In this document: positions 45,001 to 55,663 of the stretch, piece by piece
Layout of the letters: every line of letters begins with the position of its first letter
Numbering within the stretch: the first letter of the stretch is position 1
Origin: Penium margaritaceum
Taxonomy: Eukaryota; Streptophyta; Zygnematophyceae; Desmidiales; Peniaceae
Length of the DNA: 57,291 bases
Assembly: GCA_023375785.1 (NCBI GenBank)
Contig: SZWC01004967.1
Location: 5,185 to 62,475 of the forward strand
Direction: 5' to 3'
The notes under the pieces: model-generated
Databases searched by the model: none
Told to the model about the DNA's origin: nothing
What the model saw: only the letters and a program-made list of their open reading frames with translations
Position numbers and translations under genes: made by a program

Positions 45001-46408
45001 GCTGTGGAGCTAGCGACGTCGGGACCGGTGTGGCTGTCGGAGGACTGTAGCTGCTGGTCATGGTAGAGGCATTGGGTCTAGCGACAACTACGACGGCACA
45101 GGCAAGACGGCGCTCACGCTCGCAACGCATGGTAGCATTGACACGTGCCTCGTCCGTCGGCAACGGGCACGTGTACCACCCATGTCCTGGCTGGCCGCAG
45201 TTGTGGCAGACCTAGCCTCAACCACCGGCCTTGGTCCACTGCTGCTGCTTCTGGCCCTTGCTCTTCTTACCCTTGCGCCTCTTCTTTCCTGATAACGAGG
45301 AGCTGGTTGATGTAGTTGCTGCGAAGGAAGCGACGACAACGGAGGTGAAAGCAGGTGGAGCGAGGGCCTCTGTGCACTGGATGCATGACTCTAGACGAGC
45401 TTCCTCAATCCTGAGGAACACCTCGTACGCCTAGGGCATGAGGGTGCCCTGGGCCGCCATGGTGGAGAGGACGTCCTGGGTGAAGTGGACAAAGACGTTG
45501 GTGTACACGGCAGTGGCACTGCTCTTTATGGACAGAAACGCAGTCAAACGGGTTGGAGCAAAGGTGCTTTGGCGGCGGAGGATGTCCTCAGCCCGCTACT
45601 TGTAAGAGGTGACCGTCTCGGTCTCCCCCATGTGTAGGGAGTTAAACTCCCGCAGCAGAAGGCTGGTCTCAGCCTTACTAGATAGACGATGGGGACAGGT
45701 AAGGACGTGTCATGCGACTACAGAGTCTAGTGTCCCTCCGGTGGTGAAGTCACCAAGAAAGGGCTCTATGGCTAGGTGTGATGCCGAAGGAGCATCTGGG
45801 ACGAGGGCGCGTACTGCGCGACCAGCATCATACAGCTTGATGACTTGGGTGGAGTCATACAAAACAGTGTAGTAGGCCCACACGCCCTAACCCTACACTC
45901 AGATGTGGAATCAAAGCTCCCATCTCCAGAACTGTTCGCCGGCTTGAAGCGGCCGGGGCGGGGTCTCAAAGTCCTTTTGCCTGCAGCCGGTACCAAGAGT
46001 GGGGCAAAGGACAGAGGACACTGTCAGCCGTTGGCGCTGGGTCTACTTATGCGCCAGGTAATGCGTGGCAACAGACACAGCAGGGCTGGTGTGCCCAGGA
46101 GGAAGGAAGGGTGGCAAGGTACTAGTGTGTGTATGTGGTGACAGTGATTGCAGTGCTGCAAGTTGTTGCGTTAGTGTGGCAAGCTCTTGCTGAATGGCGA
46201 CCAGTGGATCGGAGGAGCCGGCAACGAAGCCCGTGGACTACTGCTGCTGCTATTACTGTTGTTACTACAGCTACTACTTTTGCTGCTGCTCTTGCTGCTG
46301 CTACTCCTGCTGATACTTTTGCTGGTGTTGCTGCTCCTACTGCAGGAAGGGAGGGCAAGGGATTCCCCAAACTGAGGTGGAACCCTCCCCACTGGGGCTA
46401 TCAGTCAT
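45001..46408 (-). pseudogene. element H gag
   Basis: Starts at ATG 46408 (MTDSPSGEGSTSVWGIP), followed by a Gln tract (about 46,350-46,230) containing ten TAG/TAA codons among CAG/CAA. Next come AIQQELATLTQQLAAL, the capsid core (EFNSLHMGETE, EDILRR, EVFLRIEEARLES), a Lys-rich stretch and the zinc knuckle CHNCGQPGHGWYTC (about 45,207-45,165). Aligned with G gag, its TAGs match Gln at three sites, Glu at one and Trp at one (MP-TAG-AYE against MPWAYE). Two TGAs match Arg and Ser. Confidence 0.88.
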
Positions 46409-47658
46409 AATGTTTTGTTGGCCCTCCTTGTTCCCCTTCAGTTTAATCTCTTTTTTTGTGTGCTGTTGATATCAGCAGTGCTTTCAGCCTGGGATAGCTG
46501 ACATTAGCGGCTGCTGCTACGTTAACTGCAAAGTTGTTGCTGTAGATTGTTTTTCTTTTGTTTGTTGGTGACGTCATTGGTGACATCAGCAGTGATGTCA
46601 GTTGATAATTGCTGACATCAGCAGTGGGTATTTGATGGAGCCGCGGATGTGTCAATTACAAGGTGGCTACTGCTACTGTTGTAGCTGCCGCTGTTGTTGC
46701 TGTTGCTGCTGTTATTGCTACTACTGGTGTTGCTACGGCTGTTTTTGCAGCAGCGACTGCTGCTACTGTTGCAGTTGCTGTTGTTGCTGCTGTTTTTGCT
46801 ACTACTACTAAGATGACTACTGCAACTGCTGCTACTAGTGTTGTTGCTGAGCTGCTCCGTGCTGTTGCAGCTGCCGTGGCTACTGGAGCAGTTGTGGTAG
46901 CTACAGCCGTTACAGAGCCACCTTAGGGGTGGGGGATTTTTTCCCTTTTTTTTTCTTGGTCGTCACAGCGAGCTCGCTACTCGCTGCGAGCTGCAAGTAG
47001 CGAGCTTGCTGCTTGCTGCGGGCAACGGGCTGTGAGCAGCTGCAGCTGTAGTTTTTGCGAGCTACAGCTGTAGTTGCTCCAGTTGCAAGCTATAACTACT
47101 GCTGTTGCGAGCTACTGCTGGCCGTTGCTACAACTGCTGCTACTGGTTGCTACAGGCTACTGCTGGCTTCTGCTCGCTGCTTGTATACACTACTGCTCCT
47201 GCGAGCTGGTGCTACTCGCTATTCCTGCTACTTGCTCGTGTGGGCTGCTGCTGCTGCAAGCTGCTGCGAGCTACTACTACTACCGGCTGCTGCTGCTGTG
47301 CACAGCTATTGCAGGTTGCTGCTGTCACTGCTCGCTTCTGCAGCAAGCCGGTGCTATTGTTGCTGCTTGCAGCACAGTCACACCTGGTTGACGTTGTGAC
47401 TTGCATAGTTTTCATAGTGCGTGGTGTCGCTAGACGCTCACCTCCTCGCGTCACGCGTGGGGGTCAGTGCCGCCGGAAAAATCCGGCAGCACTTCCCTTG
47501 GCCCAGTGGCGGTGGGGAAACTTTTGACGCCGCCATCAGGCTGGTCAATGTTGCTGGAAACAATCCGGCAGTATTGCCCTTGCACTGGCGTGTATGGGGG
47601 TCCGCCAGCGTTGACTTGCACCTCTACGTCATTCTTTTGCTGCTGCTACTGTGCTCTT
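46409..47658. repeat. element H leader: triplet-rich, with TGACGTCA sites
   Basis: Untranslated leader between PBS and gag. GCT/CTG-rich stretches (46,660-46,920 and 46,960-47,380) generate spurious Leu/Ala/Cys ORFs. At 46,569-46,620, TGACGTCA and several TGACATCA copies cluster. A TCCGGCAGC / GCCGGAAAA motif recurs at about 47,470 and 47,560, as in the leader of G. Confidence 0.8.
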
Positions 47659-47670
47659 GCTCTGATACCA
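47659..47670 (-). other. element H primer-binding site
   Basis: TGGTATCAGAGC on the minus strand, adjacent to the inner end of the H 5' LTR. Confidence 0.93.
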
Positions 47671-47696
47671 AGCTCTAAATCCTAGGCAACAAGTTG
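47671..47696 (-). repeat. element H 5' LTR, inner 26 bp
   Basis: CCTAGGATTTAGAGCT on the minus strand next to the PBS, matching the end of the H 3' LTR. It is cut by element G; its last five plus-strand bases AGTTG (47692-47696) are the target duplication. Confidence 0.9.
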
Positions 47697-48548
47697 TGTT
47701 GGTTTTTGCGCATCTCTCATTGTGCTCTGTTGTGTCCTCCCTGCTTGTGTACATCGGCATGCAAATGACTGACGGTGAGACTCGATGTTGCTTGAGTGTC
47801 GTTCGGTGGAGCTAACGTAGGCTGAGGCCTACTCGCAGTTTGCTGAAGCCTTCTTCCTTTAACCACATGCTCAGCTCCATCGGCAGGCCTTCTCGACGGT
47901 CGGGCCGCCGGCGGTCACTACCACCGCAGCTGCTGTCTGCATGCGCCCAGCGTTGGTTCTGGCTGTGCCATTGGGTCTGTAGCGTCATACTCTGCCTAGG
48001 GTCCATGTCTATTGCTGTGTAGCACTCTTTGGCATCGTGGACCGTCCTAGGAACTGCCTGGGTTCAAGCAGTCATAACTCTTCGCTACTGTTTTTCTAGC
48101 TGATTCTGACCACACGATTGGGTTTGCAACGTCGGTATTATGGTATGGTCCAGTTTTCAGGAAAAATGGACGTCGCCCAGGTTTTGGGCTGTCGAGCGTC
48201 TGGCAGGGCTCGCCGAGAAAACCCTGCCTGCCAGAAAATAGGTCAAGGACTATTTTCTGATCGGCTTGTTAGCTGAGTAACAAGTTCTACACTAGTGGGG
48301 GGGAGCTAGAACTTGGAGGGGTCTCCCATTGATGCTCATTCTCGATTCCTAATCAGTCATTTTCAGTTTTCAGCTGCTTTCTGGCGCTAACACTGGAGCG
48401 CACGAATCTGAGTAACAAACCCAGAGCTTCCAGACTTAGTCTCTAGAGCAGCAGACTGAGGGCGCAGCAGACATAAGCGACGAGCGTGGATGCCCGCACG
48501 CTGCATCAACAACGTTGTTGCCCCAACCTGTTGCTTAGTTTTCCTTTT
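47697..48548 (+). repeat. element G 5' LTR
   Basis: 852 bp from TGTTGGTTTTTGCGC to TTTTCCTTTT, directly followed by the PBS. Aligns with the 3' LTR at about 90 percent by eye apart from the insertion there. Confidence 0.93.
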
Positions 48549-48560
48549 TGGTATCAGAGC
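48549..48560 (+). other. element G primer-binding site
   Basis: TGGTATCAGAGC, complementary to initiator tRNA-Met. Confidence 0.95.
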
Positions 48561-50030
48561 CAGAGCGGAGCAGCAGTAACAAAAGACTGGCGTACAGGTG
48601 CCAGACAACTCCGGCGGACCCCCATACACGGGAGTGCAAGGGAAATGCTGCCGGAGTTTTTCCAACAGCAGTGACCCGCCTGGTGGCGATGTCAGCTTAT
48701 TTCCCACGACCACTAGGCCAAGGGAAATGCTGCCGGATCTTTTCCGGCAGCACTAACCCTCACCCGTGACGCGAGGAGGTGAGCGGCAGGCAGCATCCGA
48801 CACCTGTGGGCGATGACGCACGCAGCAACGTCACCCAGGTGTACTGACTGGCACCAGCACGCCAGTAGTAGCAGCGGCAGGCAACTGCAGCAAGCAGTGG
48901 CAACAGCATCTATGTGCAGCAGCAGCAGCTAGAAGCAACATTAGCTCGCAGCGGTTGTAGCTCGTAGCAGCAACAGTAGCTGGAAGCAGCAGCAGCTCGC
49001 AGCAGTACCAGCAGCAGCCCGCAACAACAAGCAGCAGCGGCGGCCAGCACCAGTACCTCGTAGCAGCAGTAGCGACAATAGCAAGCACCAGCAACAACAG
49101 CAAGCAGCAGCAGCAGCAAACTGCAGCAGTTGCAGCAGCATGCAACAGCAAGCAGCAGCAGCAGCAAACTGCAACAGCAGTAGCAGCCGGCAGCAGCAGC
49201 TGCTGCTGCTCGCAGCCTTGAGCTAGTTGCGAGCAGCAGGCTGCAAGCAGCAAGCCCACTGCTCGCTACGAGCAGCAAGCTGTTGGTAGCAAGTAGCAAG
49301 CTCGTGCCTTGCAGCCCGCTGCCCACAGTGACCAGCGAGGCTCGCTATGGCAGACAAAAAGGAAAAAAAAGAACCAGCAAAAAAATTCCCGCACCCCAGC
49401 ACCAGTTGCCATAGCTTTTATAGTAGCCACAGCAGCTGCACCAGCAGCAGCAGCTACAGCTGCTGCAATAGCAGCAGTAGTAGTAGCAACAGCTATAGCA
49501 ACAGTAGCTACGATGTCAGCAACAACAGTAGTAGCAGTTTCTGTTGCCACAACAGCCGCAGCCACAACAGTAGTAGTAGTAGTAGTAACAGCAGTTGTTG
49601 CAACAGTAGCAACAGCAACAGCAGCAGTAGCAGCAACAGTTGTTGTTGCCATAGCAACTACAGCAGTAGCAATAGCAGTAGTAGTTGCAACAGCAACTGA
49701 AGTAGCAGCAATAGCAGTAGTAGCAGCTGAAGGTAGCGGCAGCAGCAGCAATAGTAGTAGTGGCAGCATCAATGATAGCAGCCACTGCAGCTGTGCAGTA
49801 GCGGCCTAACCACAGCCGCTACTGACGTCAGCATCCAACCTCTAACGTCAATGCTGACATCACTACGGACATCACTATCAAGAAAACAAAAATAGGGGAG
49901 GGGGAAAAACCTTATAGCAGCAACAACAGCAGATCACGCCACAGCAACTGCTCACGCCAACCGTCTTGGGCTGACGTCACAGCAAACATCAGCAGAACAA
50001 AAAAAAACCAAGAGAGGGGACACCAAAACC
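48561..50030. repeat. element G leader: triplet-rich low complexity
   Basis: Two GCTGCCGGA-type repeats (48,645 and 48,727), then CAG/CAA-rich DNA at 48,860-49,270 and AGC/AGT/ACA triplets at 49,400-49,800 that leave several frames open on both strands. TGACGTCA occurs at 49823-49830 and 49972-49979. No gene is called here. Confidence 0.8.
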
Positions 50031-51500
50031 ATGGCTAACATCCCAGTGGGGAGGGGTCCTCCTCCGTTGGGGGGATCCCCAAGGGGGGTACTCTCCTGCT
50101 GTTTTTGCAGAAGCTGCAACAGCTAGAGCAGTAGCAACAAGAGCAACAGCAGCAGTAACAGCAAAAGCAGCAGTAACAACAGCAGCAACACCACCAGCAA
50201 GACTAGGAATAGGAGCAGCAGCAACAGCAGCAGCTGCAGCAACAATAGCAGTAGTAGCAGTCGCAACACCAGCAGCCAACAGGCATCGCCAACACCCTTC
50301 ATCCCTTAGCTGCCATTCAGAAACAGCTCGCCGCTCTAACGCAACAGCTTGCAGCATTACAACAACTGGTCCCACAGACGGCTGGCAGTGCTCCGCCGTT
50401 GTTCATTCCTCTTGGGTATGCCAGCCCCACCGTATCCGCTGTCATGCATTACCTGGCGCAACAACAGACTCAGCGCCAACGGCAAAAAGTGACCTCTGTC
50501 CTTGGCCCCACTCTGGGCATTGCCCGTAGGCAAAAGGACTTTGAGACGCCGCCCCTACCGCTTCAGGCCGGCAAGTAGTTCCGGAGCTGGGAGCTCCGCT
50601 TTCGCATCTCGGCGCAAGGCGAGGGACTGTGTGTGTACTACACTCCTCCCTACGACTCCATCCAGGCCGACAAGCTCTATGACATTTGTTGTGCCGTCCG
50701 CGCCCTCGTCCCTGTCGCACCTCCGGCTTCCCGCGTGGCCCTGGAGCCCTTTCTTGGCGATTTCACCGCCAGCAGCATCCCAGACCCTGCAGCCGCGTGG
50801 CATGTTCTCGCTCATTCCCATCGCACGTCCAGCGAGGCTGAGACCAGCCGTCTGCACTGGGAGTTCAACTCCCTCCATATGGGGGAGACCGAGATAATCA
50901 CCGCCTACTGGCAACGGGCTAAAGACATCCTTCGTCGCCTCGGCACCTCTGCTCCACCTTTTCTAGCCAAGCTCCTTACCATCAACCGCGGCGTCTCTGA
51001 CGCGTACGTGGATTTCTTCACGCACTACTCTCAGGACATCCTCACCACCATGGCGGCCGAGGGCACCCTCATGCCGTGGGCATATGAGCTCTTCTTTCGG
51101 ATTGAGGAAGCTCGCCTGGAGTCCCGCTTTCAGCGTATAAAGGCTCTAGCCTACCCTGCCATTGCCTCCGTGGCAGTCGCTTCTCCGGCAACAACTACCT
51201 CCACCAGCTCTTCATCGTCAAGGAAGAAGAAACGCCGGAGAAATAAGGGCAAGGGTCAGCAGCAGCAGCAACAATAGACTGGGTCCAGTGGTGGTAACTC
51301 AGTCTGCCACAACTGTGGTCAGCCGGGACACGGATGGTACATGTGTCTACTGCCCACGGACAAAACGCGCGTCATCGCCATCATGCGTCACTAGCGGGAG
51401 CGCCGTTTTGCCTCTATTGTCGTCGGTGTCACTAGCCCTGATGCCCCGACCTCGTCTAGCAGCTCCTCTCCTCTGGCGCGAGCCACACCAACCTCGCCGG
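50031..51500 (+). pseudogene. element G gag
   Basis: By comparison with H, translation starts at ATG 50031, with a one-base deletion near 50,042. A Gln tract (50,104-50,290) contains about ten TAG/TAA codons. IQKQLAALTQQLAALQQLVP follows. The capsid core includes WELRFRISAQGEGLCVYYTP, PFLGDFTASSIPD, EFNSLHMGETEIITAYWQRA and ELFFRIEEARLESRF. The basic KKKRRRNKGKG and a perfect zinc knuckle CHNCGQPGHGWYMC (51305-51346) close it. TAG at 50578 (AGK-x-FRSWEL) is CAG in element H. Standard translation keeps only 50633-51277. Confidence 0.9.
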
Positions 51501-52424
51501 TGACAGCTCCCCAGCAGCATCACCCGTAGTCGTCGGCACCCCCCTCCCCTTCACCGGTGCAATCCTCGTTCTACCCTAGCTCCGTTGCTGTCACTCCGCA
51601 CTCCGTCTACTCTGTCAGGCCATCCATGCGTGAGCAAGAATTGGACCAGTTCATTGTGCTTTAGCTTGGCCTGCCTCATCCTCCCCCCAGGGAAGTGCGA
51701 GTTGCATCACCTCCTACTCGTCTCCTTTGCCCTGCATAACTAAGACTGAGCTGCGGTCATGTCCTACCTCCTCGTCTGTCTCACCGTCTCCCGTGGCATC
51801 CTCTGTCCCCCTATGTGATGACATCGTGTGGCTTGATGATTGGCAGTCTCGGTTTGCGCCCCCTTCTACCGCGTCTGTGTCTCTTGCGTGCTACCATGTG
51901 ACCGTTAGCGATCTGGCGACTCCGGTCCAGGACCCGGCTGAGACCAAGATCATCGACTCAGGAGCCACGCATCACATGATGGCCTATCGTGAGGCCTTCA
52001 GTATGCTTGGTCCTGTTAACGATGTCTACGGTGTCGGGATGGGCTCCCGCCAGGTGTTACGTGTCCGTGGAATTGGTGTCGTTCGTTTGCGTGGTCCTGT
52101 CGGTGATGTCTTCCTGACCAATGTCCTCTTCGTCCCCGGTCTTGAGCTCAGCCTCCAGTCCGTCATTGCCCTTGACCGCATGAGCATGGACGTTGTGTAG
52201 TCACATGGTGTTGGCACTGTGTCGTTGCGTCCGCCCGGTCTCGTCGTTCTTCACGCCACCGCCCGTGGTAACCTGTGGCACATGCCTCGTCTGTCTTCCC
52301 TTCCTTCTAACCCATCCGCGTCGGCCGCCGCAAGCCATGTGTTTGTCACGAGCACGCACTCTTCGTAGCACACCCGTTCCTGCACCGCCGCCTGTGCCAC
52401 GTCCACTCTGTTGTCGTCGATAGC
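51501..52424 (+). pseudogene. element G protease and pre-integrase
   Basis: Ser/Pro-rich segment, then FIVL-TAG-LGLPHPPP (51,662; CAG in H), the protease site IIDSGATHHMMA (Asp at 51954), GMGSRQVLRVRGIGVV and VLFVPGLELSLQS. After a frameshift the pre-integrase part LHRRLCHVHSVVVDSML follows. Confidence 0.9.
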
Positions 52425-53390
52425 ATGCTCCGCACCCAACCGGCCAAGGGCCTTGAATCCGAGACGTTCCCTTTGCCATGTCCCACGGAGTGTGTTGATT
52501 GCTCTCAGGGCAAGATGCACCAGTCCACATACCCTCTCTCCTCCTCTCGTGTGTCCACCCCTCTCGACCTGGTCTGTTCCGATGGCATGGGTCCTCTCCC
52601 CACCGAGTCCGTGGGAGAGCATGGTCGGTATGTCCTCACCCTTACTGACGACTACTCGCGCTACCGCTGGGTTATCTGCCTTCGGCAGAAGAGCGATGTC
52701 ACTCGTGCCATCCAAGACTGGCTTGTCCTTGTGGAGCGCAAGTGTGGTCGATCCCTTCGCCACTTTCGTTCCGATCGCAGTGGTGAGTACATGGGCAAGA
52801 CCACGATGTTTCTCGCCTCCCGCGGTATCCACCACAAAACGTCCGCGTCCTACACGCCCGCCCAGAACCGCGTCTCCGAGCGGTGGAACCGTACCATGGC
52901 CGATGCCGTCCGCACCATGAGGGTTGAATCTGGCCTCTCCGATGGCTTCTACTTTGCAGCCATGGTGTACATGACGTGGGTCTAGAACCGGATTCCTCAC
53001 AGACCCCTTCTTTGCCAGTCCACGCCGTACCAGCAGTGGTGCGGTCAGCGAGCCGATCTTCCCCTTGCTCGCGTCTTGGGTTGCATAGCCATCGTGCGGC
53101 TGTCGGCCTTGCAACAAGGCGGCAAGTTTGCCCCCCGCGGGCGTCCTTGCACCTTTCTCCGGGTCTCCCGTCAGTCCAAGACTTGGCGCTTCTGGGATCC
53201 CTCCCGACACTGCATCGTCCAGTCCTGCGATGTCCTCTTCTTTGAGGAATTGTTTCCGCATGATCTCGTTTGCTCCGGCTCGTCGGTGTCCCTCCCGTCG
53301 TGTGGGGGAGTGGTGAGCTCGTCTTCCTTCCTACCGCTTCCTGGTGGCACATCACTTACTCCCTCCGAGCTAGGAATCCCAGTCGTGCCC
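52425..53390 (+). pseudogene. element G integrase
   Basis: CVDCSQGKMHQSTYPL, LVCSDGMGPLP, the DDE core with Asp in LTLTDDYSRYRWV, Asp in FRSDRSGEYMG and Glu in VSERWNRTMADA, all present. Open as 52425-52985, then TAG (52982) in MTWV-x-NRIPH, and the C-terminal KTWRFWDPSRHCIVQS. It is the best preserved integrase in the window. Confidence 0.93.
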
Positions 53391-53790
53391 GCTTGCCCCT
53401 CCGAGCCAGGAGCCAATCGCGTCCACCGGTCCCTCCGGGCTGACGGTCCCATTCGCGTCCACTGGTCCCTCCGCGCCAACCGCCACAGTCGCGCCCGCTG
53501 GCTCCTCCGGGCCGGCGGCCCCAGTCTCGTCCGCTGGCCCCTCCGGGCCAGCCGCCATAGTCGCGCCCGCAGGCCCCTCCGGGCCGGCGGCCCCAATCGC
53601 GTCCGTTGGCCCCTCCGGGCCAGCCGCCACAGTCGCGCCCGCTAACCCCTCCGTTCCTGCGGTCCCAGTCGCGTCCGTTGGTCCCTCCTGGCCAGCCGCC
53701 CTAGTCGTGCCCTCCAGCCCATCCAGGCTGGCGGCCCCAGTCGCGTCCGCTGGCCCCTCAGGGCCAGCAGCCTCGTCCGCCTCCGTCGGC
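53390..53790 (+). repeat. 36-bp tandem repeat in G IN-RT linker
   Basis: About ten imperfect 36-bp units, paired into 72-bp higher units, with core CCCTCCGGGCCGGC or CCCTCCGGGCCAGC. In the sensible frame they encode 12-residue repeats of the form GPSGPAAxVAPA. The antisense strand is also open, giving spurious Arg/Gly/Ala ORFs. Confidence 0.9.
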
Positions 53791-54860
53791 CGGTCAGACT
53801 TGGGGCCATCTCTTGCCCTACCACGCTACGCGCGTGGTCCAGGCGGCAACCTCTGACCCAAGCCGTCAGTGATCATGCTGACCGCAGTACCTCGTCTTGT
53901 GGCATCTCGACCCCCTGTCGCTCCACGTGTCTCTTCTACTCCTACGGTCATGAGTGGGGACCCTAGCACCAAGGCCCTCGGCCTGACCACTTCGGCTATC
54001 ATTGCCGACCTTCACCCTGGCTCTGCCCTGGGCTACGCAATGCTTCATCACAAGCATTGGCATGCTATCATGATTGCACTCGCACGCATCCAACCTGGGG
54101 CTCAAGATGCACACGCTCTATCAGTCCACTCCATAGCACGCCCGGAGGGCCCAGCCACCCTGCGCAAGGCTCGCGCCTCTCCTGAGGTCGCGCATTGGGA
54201 TGCTGCCTACACTGACGAGCTCGCTGCTATTCAGTAGCACCACGTGTATGACCTCATCCACCTCCCTCCAGGTCGGAAGACCATCAATGCAAAGTGGGTC
54301 TTTCGGCACAAATGGAAGCCCGACGGGTCCTTAGACAAGTACAAGGCCCGCCTCACAGCCAAGGGATTGGAGGATGAGGAGCTCTACATGGTGCAGCCTC
54401 CGGGCTTTGACGACGGAACTGGGAGATTCTGGCGGCTGCAGAAGGCCCTCTACGGCCTGAAACAGTCACCTCAGTGCTGGAGCCAGGAGATTAGTAGTAT
54501 GCTCCTTTGCGGTGGCCTTCAGTTAATACCGCTGGCCCCACACTGTTTGTCAGCCTGCGAGGCCAGACCCTCGCCGTTGTCCTGGTCTACGTCGACGGTC
54601 TCCTCATTGCGTCACCTGACATGGCTGCCGTCCAATGGATCAAAGACCTGCTGCACACCGCCTACCAGATGAAAGATCTCGGGTCTGCCCGAGTCTTCCT
54701 GGGCATGGAGCTCGAGCATGATCGCTCCCAGGGCATCCTGCATGTCCACCAAGCTACCTATGTACAGACTCTGTCCACTCGCTTCGCCGAGGACCTGCCC
54801 CTCGTGCCCAGCGCATATTCACCCATGTCACCTAATGGCCAGGTGAAGCTGTAGATTCGT
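53790..54860 (+). pseudogene. element G reverse transcriptase, deleted
   Basis: KALGLTTSAIIADLHPGSA, AHWDAAYTDELAAIQ-TAG-HHVYDL, NAKWVFRHKWKPDGS and YKARLTAKG jump directly to LEDEELYMVQPPGF at about 54,368. Some 50 codons containing FSQ, the TFAPV motif and the motif-A Asp are absent, with the frame kept. RLQKALYGLKQSPQCW follows, and after a frameshift YVDGLLIASPD (54588-54599), where the second catalytic Asp is Gly. YQMKDLGSARVFLGMELEHD and HVHQATYVQTL complete it. Confidence 0.93.
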
Positions 54861-55556
54861 GACCCAGCCGTTGTGGGGGAGCCAGTTGACGTGACCATGT
54901 ATTTGCAAGTCATCGGGTCAATGATGTTCCTGTCGACGAAGACGCGCCCAAACATCGCGTTCGCCGTCAACCTCCTTGCTCAGTTCTCTCATGAGCCGTG
55001 TCACCTCCACTTTGAGGCCGTGATCCGAGTAATGCGCTATGGCGTGTCGACTCCTCGACGAGGTCTCATGTTCCGCCGCCAGCCATCTGTCGTCGCGGTG
55101 GGCTACACCGACAGTGAGTGGGTTGACAGTCCAGAAAGTAAGAGGCGCACAGGCTGGATCTTTCTAGTCGGTGGCACGGCCGTGTCCTGGCGCAGGGGCA
55201 AGCAGGGGTGCATTGCACGCAACACTCCTGAGGCTGAGTACGTGGCCCTTGACTCAGGCGCTAGTGAGAGTGTGTGGTTGTATCATTTGTTGTCCGAGTT
55301 GCATCAATCCGTCGCATCCATCACGTAGCATTGTGACAATGAGAGTGCCATGGCCATCGCCGACCATGACAGTGTACATCATACACGCACAAAGCACATC
55401 AACGTTGAGTGTCACTATGTGCATTCGTTGTTGCATGACGTATGCATCAACATTTTGTGGGTTGAGACAGCACGGCAGCTGGCTGAATTCTTCACCAAAG
55501 CACTGAAACGCAACTCGTTCAAGAAGGCCGTGAGTTCCATTGGCGTGCGTCCATGA
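54855..55556 (+). pseudogene. element G RNase H
   Basis: MYLQVIGSMMFLSTKTRPNIAF, GYTDSEWVDSPESKRRTGW, SWRRGKQGCIA, PEAEYVALDSGASESVW, TAG at 55326 (IT-x-HCDNESA), ARTKH-type TRTKHINVECHYVH and QLAEFFTKALKRNSFKKAV, ending in TGA 55554-55556. Only TAG codons interrupt the frame from 54,855 to the end. Confidence 0.93.
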
Positions 55557-55654
55557 GTGGCTCTCATTGTTCCTGCCTGCGTCTCTGCGTGCCATGTGGG
55601 AGTCTTGTTGTTGACTGTGTCTCTGCCCGCACACGTGCACTACGCCAGTGAGTC

Positions 55655-55663
55655 ATGGGGGAG
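55655..55663 (+). other. element G polypurine tract
   Basis: ATGGGGGAG directly before the 3' LTR. Confidence 0.92.

Noticed and set aside
46187..46926. Poly-Leu, poly-Ala and Cys-rich ORFs
   Set aside because: Shadows of CTG/GCT triplets in the gag Gln tract and leader of element H; no motif, frame determined only by repeat phase.
49266..49809. Long Ala/Thr/Val ORFs on both strands
   Set aside because: Low-complexity triplet repeat in the G leader; mirrored ORFs on opposite strands show composition, not coding.
53171..53824. Arg/Gly-rich minus-strand ORFs
   Set aside because: Antisense of the 36-bp GP repeat in the element G linker.
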